A stretch of DNA of 17,422 nucleotides from CAZQIC01 sp964593555. GTDB taxonomy: Bacteria > Bacteroidota > Bacteroidia > JAFLBG01. The DNA is taken from NCBI GenBank assembly GCA_964593555.1, contig CAZQIC010000106.1, forward strand, positions 1 to 17,422. The letters run 5' to 3'. Shown piece after piece: positions 1 through 8,148 of the stretch; position 1 is the first letter of the stretch, and every line of letters begins with the position of its first letter. The notes beneath the pieces are model-generated. The model worked only from the letters and a program-made list of their open reading frames with translations, did no database searches and was not told the DNA's origin. Position numbers and translations under genes: made by a program.

Positions 1-51
1 AGATACGATTTTATTAGATTGTTTTTAACATTCTATTTTTAGAACTCCCCT
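1..51 (-). repeat. Left-edge segment, inverted partner of the right edge
   Basis: All three forward frames are closed here, so the coding region starting near 60-70 cannot be continued to the left. Read outward on the minus strand from base 51, the segment begins AGGGGAGTTCTA. The right edge, read outward from 17372, begins AGGGAGGTTCTA. Over the first 30 bases the two agree at 21 positions. This is what the two terminal inverted repeats of one insertion element, or two copies of one repeat, would look like at contig breaks. The segment is short and AT-rich and no transposase is visible, so the mobile-element reading is inference. Confidence 0.3.
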
Positions 52-59
52 AAAAATAG
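33..59. repeat. Perfect 10-bp inverted repeat (hairpin)
   Basis: CTATTTTTAG at 33-42 and its exact reverse complement CTAAAAATAG at 50-59 enclose a 7-base loop (AACTCCC). The left arm contains the in-frame TAG (40-42) that closes the reading frame of the downstream coding region. There is no T-tract after either arm, so it is not an ordinary intrinsic terminator. It lies at or next to the place where protein homology starts, so it could be part of a mobile-element end or a fold-back artefact of assembly. Confidence 0.7.
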
Positions 60-69
60 TTACATACAT

Positions 70-1446
70 GTGTTTGCATTTCCGAATGCTGCAATAAGCG
101 GAAACACGTCTGTATGTAATGGAAATAGTGCAAATCTGTCTGCGTCGGGAACAGGATTGTATCAATGGAGCACAGGGGCAAGTAGTTCTTCAATTTCGGT
201 TACACCAACAACACCAACATCTTATACGCTCACAGTAGACAATACAGGATGTATCAATACTGCGACTATTACAGTAAATGTTGGTCAATATCCCACAGGT
301 ACTATTACTGGAATTGATTCGATTTGCAGTGGCGGTAATTTAACACTTACAGCATCGGGCGGTGGAACTTATACATGGAGCACAGGTGCAACTTCAGTAT
401 CATTGTTGGTTTCTCCTGCATCACCAAGTAATTATTCTGTAATCGTTTCCAATGGAATATGTGCGGATACAGCGTATCACTTTGTAACAGTTAATCCGCT
501 TCCAACAGTTGTTGTGACGGGAAATATTTTATTGTGCATCGGAGATTCGGCATTACTTACAGCATCTGGTGCAGCGAATTATATATGGAACACTGGAAAT
601 ACAATGGCAAATGTTTCTGTCACACCAACCACACCTACAAGTTATACGGTTGTTGGTACTAATTCAAATGGCTGCAGTAATGCTACAGCCGTATCTGTTA
701 ATGTTAGTCAATACCCAAACGCACAGGCCTGGCCTGATAGTTCGGTGTGTGAAGGAGAATTAGTTGTTATTCATGCTTCAGGAGGAGCAAATTACCTCTG
801 GAACACAGGTTCAACAACATCCTCATTTATTGTTCTCCCATCAACAACAGGAAGTACAATGTATACGGTAACAGTTAGCAATGGAAATTGTTCTTCAACG
901 GCATTAACAACTATTACTGTAGTGCCAGTGCCGATGGTGAACGCAAGGGGTGATACTACAATTGTGGCAGGTAACAGTACGCTAATTTCTGCGAGTGGCG
1001 GAACTTCATATTCTTGGTATCCTTCTGACGGATTAAGTTGTATTACTTGTAGTGATCCAACAGCAGTTCCACAAATAACTACGAAATACTACGTGATCGT
1101 TAGAGACGAAAATGGATGTGCTGTATGGGATTCTGTTTTGGTTATTGTAGAAAACGAATGTGGTGATGGATTGGTACATATTCCCAATGCGTTTTCTCCC
1201 GATGAAAATGGAGCCAATGATATGATACGTATATGGGTAAAAGGCAGTTGCATCAAAACGTTAAAGTTTACTATTTATGATAGGTGGGGCAATACCGTTT
1301 ATGAAAGTACCGATTTCAATGCATCATGGGATGGAAAATATAAAAACAAATTAATGGATGCGGGTGTTTTTGTTTATGCACTAAGTGCCGCGCTTTTGAA
1401 TGGGGATGAGATAATTAAGAAAGGCAATATCACCCTTGTGAGATGA
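70..1446 (+). CDS. C-terminal part of a T9SS-secreted Ig-like repeat surface protein (5'-truncated)
   Basis: This is the 458-residue C-terminal portion of a cell-surface protein. Five Ig/PKD-like beta-sandwich repeats of about 70 residues (5-75, 76-145, 146-216, 217-288, 289-361) show the recurrent pattern 'SxCxGxxxxLxASG...Y.WSTG...YTVTV...GC'. A type B T9SS sorting domain follows (about 366-458), with 'IPNAFSPDENGAND', 'IYDRWG' and the terminal KKGNITLVR. The only available start is GTG at 70. There is no ribosome-binding site or signal peptide, and an in-frame TAG sits at 40-42. A T9SS substrate without a Sec signal could not be exported, so the real N-terminus is missing, through element insertion, rearrangement or a contig edge. 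Repeat-like coding seems to reach slightly upstream, to about base 60 ('IHV' before 'FAFPNA'). The gene converges on its neighbour with a 12-bp gap. An adhesin-like role is inferred from the domains. Confidence 0.85.
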   Translation: MFAFPNAAISGNTSVCNGNSANLSASGTGLYQWSTGASSSSISVTPTTPTSYTLTVDNTGCINTATITVNVGQYPTGTITGIDSICSGGNLTLTASGGGTYTWSTGATSVSLLVSPASPSNYSVIVSNGICADTAYHFVTVNPLPTVVVTGNILLCIGDSALLTASGAANYIWNTGNTMANVSVTPTTPTSYTVVGTNSNGCSNATAVSVNVSQYPNAQAWPDSSVCEGELVVIHASGGANYLWNTGSTTSSFIVLPSTTGSTMYTVTVSNGNCSSTALTTITVVPVPMVNARGDTTIVAGNSTLISASGGTSYSWYPSDGLSCITCSDPTAVPQITTKYYVIVRDENGCAVWDSVLVIVENECGDGLVHIPNAFSPDENGANDMIRIWVKGSCIKTLKFTIYDRWGNTVYESTDFNASWDGKYKNKLMDAGVFVYALSAALLNGDEIIKKGNITLVR

Positions 1447-1458
1447 CCCAATATTCTT

Positions 1459-4400
1459 CTAGCGTACCAATGAAACATTCCCCTTCTTGCTTACTTCATC
1501 GCCGTTGATCAAAGACGCTTCAATAAAATAAATAAATACATCAGTATTCATCGTTTTGCCTTTGTACTTTCCGTTCCAGCCAACGGTTATGTCATTGGTT
1601 TCAAAAACTTTTTCTCCCCAGCGGTCATATATTTTAAATAAAATTGTTTTTATACAATTGCTATAAACAAACAATATATCGTTTTGTTCGTCCTCATTTG
1701 GAGAAAACACATTCGGAACAAAAATATCTCCACATTGGATGTCAATAGTTATGGTCACCGAATCAAGACTTGTACAGCCATTATTGTCAGTAACAGTTAC
1801 ATAATATTTTGTTGCAAGCTGCGGTGTTGCGGCCGGGTATTGACAGGTTATACAACTTAACCCTGTCGCCGGTGACCATGAATAGGAACCTCCGCCGGAT
1901 GCAGATAAAATGGTAGAAGTTCCTGAAGGTATTGTTGTGTTATTTCCCGCATCAGCAAGAGGCATGGAGAAAACAGTGATGACTACTTCATCTGTATCAG
2001 AGCAGGCGCCATTAAATACCGCGACAGAATAAGTTGAGGTGAGAACAGGAGAAGCAACAGGATTGCTAATACCTGTGTTGCTAATGCCAGCAGCAGGATA
2101 CCAGTTGTAATTATTTCCACCGCTCGCATTTAATTGCAACGACTCGCCTTCGCATATTATAGAATCATTTCCTGCGTTTGCTAGTGGTACATTGGTTACG
2201 CTTACACTAAATACTGCAATGTTTGTACATCCATTGCTATTGGTGGCAAGCACAGAATAAGTGCTCAAAGAAATTGGGTTCGATGAAATAACAGTTCCAG
2301 TCGTAGAGCTAATTCCTGAAGCAGATGACCAGACATAGGAGGATCCTCCGCTGGCAGTTAAAAAAGCTATATCGCCAATACAAATAGGATTGTTCCCTGT
2401 GATGTTTACAATTGGAATTGAATCAACATAAATAGTAATGAATGAGGTATCAGCGCAGCCGCCTGTGCCAGATCCAACAACAGTATACGTTGTTGAAGAA
2501 GTTGCAGATGATATTACACTTGTGCCGGTTGATGAATTTAATCCGGAGGCAGGTATCCACTGGTAAGCGTTTGCACCGCCCACACTAAGGTTTGCGGCTT
2601 GCCCGGAACAAATGCTGTCATTGCTACTAACGCTTAGCGTTGGTGTGGCGGCAACAGAAATTGTTGTTGTAGTGTTTGATGTACAGCCTAAGGAACTTGT
2701 TCCTGTTATGGTATAGGTATTGCTTGAGGTAATGGTGACTATTGCTCCGGTTGTACTGCTGATCCCTGTTGAAGGAGACCATGTATAACTTGAGCTTCCG
2801 GATACGGTTAGTGTCGTATTGTTCCCGCTGCAAAGTGCGGTAATCCCATTGATTAAAATTGTTGGTAATGGATTTACCACAACATTTACATGTGCAGTGT
2901 CTTTGCAGCCGTCGGCACTCGTTACAGTCATTGTATAAACTCCATTTCCCGCTGTTGTAACTGGTGTAATTGCGGGATTGGGTTGAGTTGAATTAAATCC
3001 ATTTGGTCCTGACCAACTGTAAGAGTTACCACCGGCCGCAGAAAGGGTTAATGTGTTTCCTTCGCATACTGCGCTATTGCTTGATCCAACTGCAATAGGC
3101 TGAGTGAATAAAGTAACTTTTACAGAATCATAAAAATCACAAGCGATCGTCATTTTTAATGTGTATGTTATATTACCTCCGGGACTTGCTTTGGGTGTCG
3201 CAATGTTTGGATTATTTAACCCCGTTGTTGGCGTCCATTGATAACTTGCTCCGCTTACACTCGGTGTACCGATCTGAACAGAATCTCCTAAGCATATAAT
3301 TGTATCAAGCCCTGCATTTACTGTTGGGTAAACATAGTTGTAATGATCTAAAAAATGTGTTGGCAACCCTAAATAACTTCCAGGTCCGATAATTGGTAAA
3401 CTTGATATAGCAATACCCGGGCTGTTAAAATTATCCGGTGTGTTAATTATGTTTAAACTTCTTGTGTCTAATCCGGAAAAATATATTTTTTGATCCGGCC
3501 CTTCGCGTAAAGCGCCAATGTAACAGCTGGGTGTTCCGGGAAAAGTATCAATAGTTTGTGTATTCATGATGGAGCCAAGACCCAATGCAACAGCATAACG
3601 CTTATACCTGAATAATTTAGGAGGATACGCGCAATCCGGCCTGGTTCCCTCTGTTAAATAAATAATGGAATCGTTCGGAGAAAACGCTCCACCATAAAAA
3701 CTGCCGCGGTAACTGACTGGAAGATTTGCTAACTGTACACTGTTGCTTGCAAGTCCTGTTGAAGCATCAAAATCCATAAGATAAGCAACCCTCGACCATG
3801 AAACACCTAACAGAGATTTGCCATCGTGTGAGGGAGCGAGCCAGCTTATTTCTCCTATGGGGGAGACCGTACTTATTTGAGGGATGGAACTAACACCATT
3901 TGCACAAACCAGGTATGCATATAATTTATCCCCGGGTTTTTTAGCTGATATAACCCAATAATCTAAGCCGTTTGTGTGTTTGATTGCAGCTATCTTTTCA
4001 CATGTTGAATCTGCGAGTGGAACTTTATTATCGTTCACCCCAAGTTGTGAATGAATAAAAGCAGTATCAATATCTCCGAGTCCGCTATTTAAAGTTGCAT
4101 CTATAACGCTGTAATATAATCCGTCGTATAAACCTTTTGGTCCGATCGTTGATGTGCCCGAATTTCCATCTGTAGTAAATACATAATATTTATTTGGCTG
4201 ATTGATTACAGGTGTAATGATCGCCGACATAGTGGAACTTGGATCGCCTGATAGCATGCGATTCCAATCTGCAGGATAAGAAATACCATTTGCATTGGGC
4301 ATAGGGTTATGGTTCTTATCCCAAATTGTCATCCCATCGGTATAGAATAATAAGTTTCCATTTACATCTGATATAGCTGCAGAGCCTTCGTTGGTAAGCA

Positions 4401-4995
4401 TTGGCGAATTGGAAAGTGGAACAGGAGGCGCACAGCTAAAATCAAGTCCGGCATTAAAACCGAAGTACCAGTTATTGTCTCTTTTATTAGTATAATTCGT
4501 AGGAGCAGCGCATGATAAATTTTGATTGTAAATGCATAGGTCCCCTGTGATATCGACATTGGAATTTTTTCTCTGGATGCGTATATAATATAACGGACCG
4601 GCCGGTGTATTAACTAAAATGGAAAGATTGGCGCCAATATTATAATTGATCGCTGTGTTGCTTGCACAATTCAGTTCGGAGAGTGCAGCACACGAGGCTC
4701 CTGAGAGTACCTGCAATACATATTGATCTGTACCAGATGTCGCCGTAAATTCTATAATCGTTTGTGTAGCACTTGGTGTAAAAGTATACCACACATCTTT
4801 AAAATTTCCGTTACAGGAAGGCAGCGGTAAATTTCCGCTGGTGGGGCGTCCCACAGTACTCACAGTCGTTGAAGCGCAGGCAGCATAAGAGGGACTCACT
4901 GCTACAGCAATTGCTGTGCTGCAATCGTCACCCGCTGCCGCTAAAATTCTATTGGAAAAAATTAAAACGAATACAAAAGATTTTACAAAACGCAT
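1459..4995 (-). CDS. Large T9SS-secreted multidomain surface protein (PPC-like, propeller-like, Ig-like repeats)
   Basis: This complete 1178-residue protein starts with a Sec signal peptide (about residues 1-21, hydrophobic 'FVFVLIF', cleavage near 'ILAAAG'). Residues 23-155 look like the beta-sandwich prepeptidase/PPC-like domain found at the front of Bacteroidota surface proteins ('DVWYTFTPSATQT'). Residues 176-553 form a region beginning 'NWYFGFNAGLDF' with 'NGNLLFYTDGMTIWDKNHN', typical of a beta-propeller-like domain in gliding-associated proteins. Seven Ig-like repeats of about 75 residues follow (557-1085), then a type B T9SS sorting domain (1086-1178: 'FVPNVFSPNEDEQND', 'IYDRWGEKVFE', final KKGNVSLVR). 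No catalytic motif was recognised. A matching Bacteroidota promoter lies just upstream, so it can be transcribed separately from the gene 114 bp behind it on the same strand. The expected role is surface adhesion or structure; the ligand is unknown. Confidence 0.88.
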   Translation of the reverse strand: MRFVKSFVFVLIFSNRILAAAGDDCSTAIAVAVSPSYAACASTTVSTVGRPTSGNLPLPSCNGNFKDVWYTFTPSATQTIIEFTATSGTDQYVLQVLSGASCAALSELNCASNTAINYNIGANLSILVNTPAGPLYYIRIQRKNSNVDITGDLCIYNQNLSCAAPTNYTNKRDNNWYFGFNAGLDFSCAPPVPLSNSPMLTNEGSAAISDVNGNLLFYTDGMTIWDKNHNPMPNANGISYPADWNRMLSGDPSSTMSAIITPVINQPNKYYVFTTDGNSGTSTIGPKGLYDGLYYSVIDATLNSGLGDIDTAFIHSQLGVNDNKVPLADSTCEKIAAIKHTNGLDYWVISAKKPGDKLYAYLVCANGVSSIPQISTVSPIGEISWLAPSHDGKSLLGVSWSRVAYLMDFDASTGLASNSVQLANLPVSYRGSFYGGAFSPNDSIIYLTEGTRPDCAYPPKLFRYKRYAVALGLGSIMNTQTIDTFPGTPSCYIGALREGPDQKIYFSGLDTRSLNIINTPDNFNSPGIAISSLPIIGPGSYLGLPTHFLDHYNYVYPTVNAGLDTIICLGDSVQIGTPSVSGASYQWTPTTGLNNPNIATPKASPGGNITYTLKMTIACDFYDSVKVTLFTQPIAVGSSNSAVCEGNTLTLSAAGGNSYSWSGPNGFNSTQPNPAITPVTTAGNGVYTMTVTSADGCKDTAHVNVVVNPLPTILINGITALCSGNNTTLTVSGSSSYTWSPSTGISSTTGAIVTITSSNTYTITGTSSLGCTSNTTTTISVAATPTLSVSSNDSICSGQAANLSVGGANAYQWIPASGLNSSTGTSVISSATSSTTYTVVGSGTGGCADTSFITIYVDSIPIVNITGNNPICIGDIAFLTASGGSSYVWSSASGISSTTGTVISSNPISLSTYSVLATNSNGCTNIAVFSVSVTNVPLANAGNDSIICEGESLQLNASGGNNYNWYPAAGISNTGISNPVASPVLTSTYSVAVFNGACSDTDEVVITVFSMPLADAGNNTTIPSGTSTILSASGGGSYSWSPATGLSCITCQYPAATPQLATKYYVTVTDNNGCTSLDSVTITIDIQCGDIFVPNVFSPNEDEQNDILFVYSNCIKTILFKIYDRWGEKVFETNDITVGWNGKYKGKTMNTDVFIYFIEASLINGDEVSKKGNVSLVR
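1757..1814 (-). repeat. Copy 1 of a 58-bp near-identical block shared by two T9SS genes
   Basis: This block agrees with 5408-5465 at 56 of 58 positions, including an uninterrupted 40-bp identity (1775-1814 against 5426-5465). It encodes the end of the Ig-like module next to the sorting domain ('TKYYVTVTDNNGCTSLDSV'). Flanking codons for equally conserved residues differ more, which points to local gene conversion or recent module duplication. Confidence 0.85.
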
Positions 4996-5016
4996 TCTTA
5001 TTACATGGGGTTAATA

Positions 5017-5047
5017 AAAACGTAAGTAGATAAATTATCTTAATCAA
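5017..5047 (-). promoter_or_regulatory. Candidate Bacteroidota promoter of the 1459-4995 gene
   Basis: On the minus strand a TTG (-33 element, 5045-5047) is followed after exactly 20 nt by TACGTTTT (5017-5024), which matches the -7 consensus TAnnTTTG except for the last base. Transcription would begin near 5010, giving a leader of about 15 nt before the ATG. A 6-bp inverted repeat, TATCTT-AATC-AAGATA (5036-5051), overlaps the -33 element and could be an operator, but it is too short to claim. Confidence 0.5.
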
Positions 5048-5109
5048 GATAGTTAAAAAAAATGGCAATTAAAATTTTAGGATTAGAAAAGGATATAATG
5101 CGGATGTTC

Positions 5110-8103
5110 CTAGCGTATTAAAGAGACATTTCCTTCTTGACGTATTTCTGTTCCGGTGATCAATATTGCTTCGAGAGAATAAGCGAATACCTGCGTACTC
5201 ATTAATTCACCCTTATACATTCCGTCCCAGTCAATTGTGGTGTCGTTGGTTTCAAACACTTTTTCGCCCCAGCGATCGTAAATTTTAAATGTCATGGTCT
5301 TAATGCAATTACCATAAATATGTAAAACTTCATTTTGCCCGTTATTGTCGGGTGAAAAAGCAGTGGGCACAAAAATTTCTCCGCATAGCAGATCAACGGT
5401 TACTGTAACCGAATCAAGACTGGTGCAGCCATTATTGTCAGTAACAGTTACATAATATTTTGTTGTGATCTGTGGGGATGCATTTGGATATTGACATGTT
5501 ACACAGCTTAAACCTGTTGCGGGTGACCAGGAATATGAACCACCGCCTGCTGCAGATAATACAGTGGAATTTCCTGAAAGTATTGTGGTATTATTTCCTG
5601 CATCAGCAATTAATAAACTGTTAACAACAATAGAAATTGTTATAGAATCCCTGGGGCAACTGACAATAAGTTTCACATTATAAGTGCCTGCTGTTGTATA
5701 CACGTGAATAGGGTTAGTAGAATCCGCATTACTTCCATCATCAAAATCCCAATAAGAATTTGCGGGTGACCATGCGCCGCTTTGCCAAACACAATTTCCG
5801 GTTGATGTATTTGTAAACGTTATTGTTGATCCGCACGTGGGGTTTGGAGTATATGTAAAACCGGGTGTTACAGAAGGTTCCAAAACGTACACTACTGGTT
5901 GGTCAACTCCAATGCCGCCGTTCAGCTTAGTTGTTTGGTAAGCGCCGGTGGTAGTTGGAAAATTTGGTGAGTGAGATGTGCCGCACATATATGCTGTTTC
6001 CCCACAAGTACCATAGAGCACGATCCCTAATTGGCTTTGCCCTCCAGTATAATCCTCATCAACTCCGCCGAAATAAGAGGCGTACGTTAAATTACCTGTT
6101 GAACTTAGTTTGCATAAAAACAGATCAGTTATTCCGTTTGCTGAATTGTCATAAGCACAGGAGGTGGCAGGAAAATCTGAAGATTTTGTTGTGCCCCCAA
6201 TAAAGGCTTCATTTAAAGCATTAACGTCTATGTCATATCCTATTTCACTGTCTGCTCCGCCAATATATGTAGAGTATATAAGTGTTGAACCAGTATTATT
6301 TAATTTTAATGCAAACGCATCCAGGTAGGCGAGTCCTCCTGTCCCGCCATTCAGGTTGGTATCATATGCGCCCACCGTAACAGGAAAATCACCGGATTGT
6401 GTGAAACCTGTAACAAACGCTTCGTCAGAAGAGTTTACAGAAATACCATATCCCTGATCGGTATGCATAGCGCCGCCTACGTATGTTGAATATATTAAAG
6501 CAGAACCGCTCGCATTTAGTTTTACTACGATGACATCATTGCCATTTCCGCCTCCATTATAACTGGTATCAAAAACTCCTGAAGTTGTAGGGAAATTGCT
6601 GCTTGCAGAGTATCCTGTAATAAATGCTTCCCCATTGGAATTGATATCAATCTCATTCGAATCATCTGCGCCTGTTCCGCCAATTAGTGTGGAATAAATA
6701 AGAGAAGAGCCTGTCGAATTTAATTTACACACAAACCCATCCAATGATCCACCGTGAGTAGCTTGAAAAGCTCCTGCTGTTGTTGGAAAATTTGCTACTG
6801 CATTATACCAGGTAGATCCTGTTATATAAACTTCATCAGCGGGATTAACAGCAATGCCATATCCATAATCCAATCCATTTCCTCCAAGGAAGGTAGAATA
6901 CAAAAGTGCATTTCCGACAGCATTCAATTTAAATGCAAGTCCATCTATTGATCCAGAAGGTGTTACATCATACGCTCCGGCGGTTACAGGGTAAGTCCCA
7001 TTAACCGACCAGGTTTGTCCGGTTACAAAAGCTTCTCCTGCTGAATTTACAACAATGCCATTTCCGTAATCAACATTATTTCCTCCAACAAAAGTGGAAT
7101 AAACAAGAGTGTTCCCTGCAGGGTTCATTTTAAATACAAAAATGTCGGCGTAGTTTCCGCCTGTAGTAAGAAATACTCCTGTTGTTATTGGAAATGTGCT
7201 GCCTGCATAACCTGTTCCATAAACATAACCTGCTGCATCAACAGCAATGTCATAAATGTATTGATTTAAGGTAGTGCCGCCTATAAAAGTTGACCATTTA
7301 AAATTCACGGGATCAATTACAAGTTCTTCGAGTGAATTGTATATCCCTTTTATTTCGAATCCGAAACTTACACTATCAATTAATTTATATACAACAGTTA
7401 CATTGGTTTTTATTCCATTAATAACCTGGTACGATTCGGGAATTTCCTCAATGAGTTTCCCCCAGGGAGTGCTGATCTCAAGCTGGCCTTTGCTGTTAAT
7501 GTTTAATTTATTTATTCCATCGCAAGTGAGATGAATATTATTTACATCGGCATGCGATTTTAAAATAAAATCATATTTCAGATTTTGTCCTTGTGAATAA
7601 TAACGTAAATCAATATTGTTATAGATGTTTTCATATTTTACTAAACGATAATCGGGAACATTAATAGCGTTTTTTCCATAGGTAATATAGTTGGTCTGGC
7701 TGCCTTCTCCACCTTCAGCAGTTACAGCTATGTTTTTGTTGCACCCTTCGAAGATAATATTCCATACCATGCATTCAACAGGCAAAGGATGCTCATGATC
7801 TGCAGGTGTATTTTTATCTGTCTTGCCTTCCTTTGAAAATCCGAAACTGACTTTATCTTTTAAAAATGAAACGCTGGCATTCCACCCAGCAGAAGAACCT
7901 TGGTAAAAAATTTGATTATCCCATTGTCCGCAGTTTTTTCGAAAATTTATTGGGAGATCCTTTATCTTATCAGCAAAATTTTGCTGAGCTCTTTTATTTT
8001 CTTGTGCATAACCAGTTTGAATGATCAGAAAAAAAACAAGGGAACAAAGTGTACCTGATACATTGAAAAAAGGACCAGTCGTATTTTGTCTAGGAAAATT
8101 CAT
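5110..8103 (-). CDS. T9SS-secreted DUF7948/SBBP-repeat/PKD surface protein
   Basis: With the ATG at 8101-8103 this is a 997-residue secreted protein. Residues 1-34 are a Sec signal peptide (hydrophobic 'LVFFLII', cleavage near 'GYAQ'). Residues about 47-268 resemble DUF7948, which precedes SBBP repeats in many bacteria ('NCGQWDNQIFYQG', 'NIYNNIDLRYYSQGQ', ending 'LVIDP'). Residues about 269-742 hold seven SBBP repeats with 'YST(F/Y)(V/I/L)GG...G(E)AF(V/I)TG...FP(T/V)T', expected to build a beta-propeller. A PKD domain with 'YWDFDDGS' follows (about 743-825), then one Ig-like module (826-897) and a type B T9SS sorting domain (898-997, ending QEGNVSLIR). The frame is open up to a TTG at 8148, but that TTG coincides with the -33 element of a strong promoter match and would put a poor sequence before the signal peptide, so the internal ATG is preferred. 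Function is inferred as surface adhesion; no enzyme motif was seen. Confidence 0.88.
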   Translation of the reverse strand: MNFPRQNTTGPFFNVSGTLCSLVFFLIIQTGYAQENKRAQQNFADKIKDLPINFRKNCGQWDNQIFYQGSSAGWNASVSFLKDKVSFGFSKEGKTDKNTPADHEHPLPVECMVWNIIFEGCNKNIAVTAEGGEGSQTNYITYGKNAINVPDYRLVKYENIYNNIDLRYYSQGQNLKYDFILKSHADVNNIHLTCDGINKLNINSKGQLEISTPWGKLIEEIPESYQVINGIKTNVTVVYKLIDSVSFGFEIKGIYNSLEELVIDPVNFKWSTFIGGTTLNQYIYDIAVDAAGYVYGTGYAGSTFPITTGVFLTTGGNYADIFVFKMNPAGNTLVYSTFVGGNNVDYGNGIVVNSAGEAFVTGQTWSVNGTYPVTAGAYDVTPSGSIDGLAFKLNAVGNALLYSTFLGGNGLDYGYGIAVNPADEVYITGSTWYNAVANFPTTAGAFQATHGGSLDGFVCKLNSTGSSLIYSTLIGGTGADDSNEIDINSNGEAFITGYSASSNFPTTSGVFDTSYNGGGNGNDVIVVKLNASGSALIYSTYVGGAMHTDQGYGISVNSSDEAFVTGFTQSGDFPVTVGAYDTNLNGGTGGLAYLDAFALKLNNTGSTLIYSTYIGGADSEIGYDIDVNALNEAFIGGTTKSSDFPATSCAYDNSANGITDLFLCKLSSTGNLTYASYFGGVDEDYTGGQSQLGIVLYGTCGETAYMCGTSHSPNFPTTTGAYQTTKLNGGIGVDQPVVYVLEPSVTPGFTYTPNPTCGSTITFTNTSTGNCVWQSGAWSPANSYWDFDDGSNADSTNPIHVYTTAGTYNVKLIVSCPRDSITISIVVNSLLIADAGNNTTILSGNSTVLSAAGGGSYSWSPATGLSCVTCQYPNASPQITTKYYVTVTDNNGCTSLDSVTVTVDLLCGEIFVPTAFSPDNNGQNEVLHIYGNCIKTMTFKIYDRWGEKVFETNDTTIDWDGMYKGELMSTQVFAYSLEAILITGTEIRQEGNVSLIR
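5408..5465 (-). repeat. Copy 2 of the 58-bp near-identical block
   Basis: This is the partner of 1757-1814, with 56 of 58 bases identical. It lies at the equivalent place in the Ig-like module that precedes the sorting domain of this gene. Both copies are in the same orientation, about 3.65 kb apart, so recombination between them would delete the intervening DNA and fuse the two genes. Confidence 0.85.
5876..7300 (-). repeat. SBBP protein repeats (seven units, about 63-70 residues each)
   Basis: Seven successive units each open with 'YSTxxGG' or a close variant (WSTFIGG, YSTFVGG, YSTFLGG, YSTLIGG, YSTYVGG, YSTYIGG, YASYFGG). Each carries an 'FxTG' or similar strand and an 'FPxTxGAY/F' segment. 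The last unit is the most diverged and has extra Cys residues. DNA identity between units is modest, so this is an old array rather than a recent expansion. Confidence 0.8.
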
Positions 8104-8117
8104 GATAATACAGTATG

Positions 8118-8148
8118 CAAAGATAGCCCTACACTGTAGTAAATGCAA
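8118..8148 (-). promoter_or_regulatory. Bacteroidota promoter of the 5110-8103 gene
   Basis: On the minus strand TTG (8146-8148) is followed after exactly 20 nt by TATCTTTG (8118-8125), a full match to the TAnnTTTG -7 box at optimal spacing. The start site should fall around 8111-8114, leaving a leader of only about 8-11 nt before the ATG at 8103. This places the upstream TTG codon outside the transcript and decides the gene start. Confidence 0.7.

Noticed and set aside
5036..5051. TATCTT-AATC-AAGATA hairpin between the two minus-strand genes as a terminator
   Set aside because: The stem is only 6 bp and AT-only in most pairs, and the T-run on the transcribed strand lies before it rather than after it.
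8104..8148. Fifteen-residue N-terminal extension of the DUF7948 gene from a TTG at 8148
   Set aside because: The extension overlaps a full promoter match and places Cys-rich, unlikely sequence before a normal signal peptide that starts at the internal ATG.
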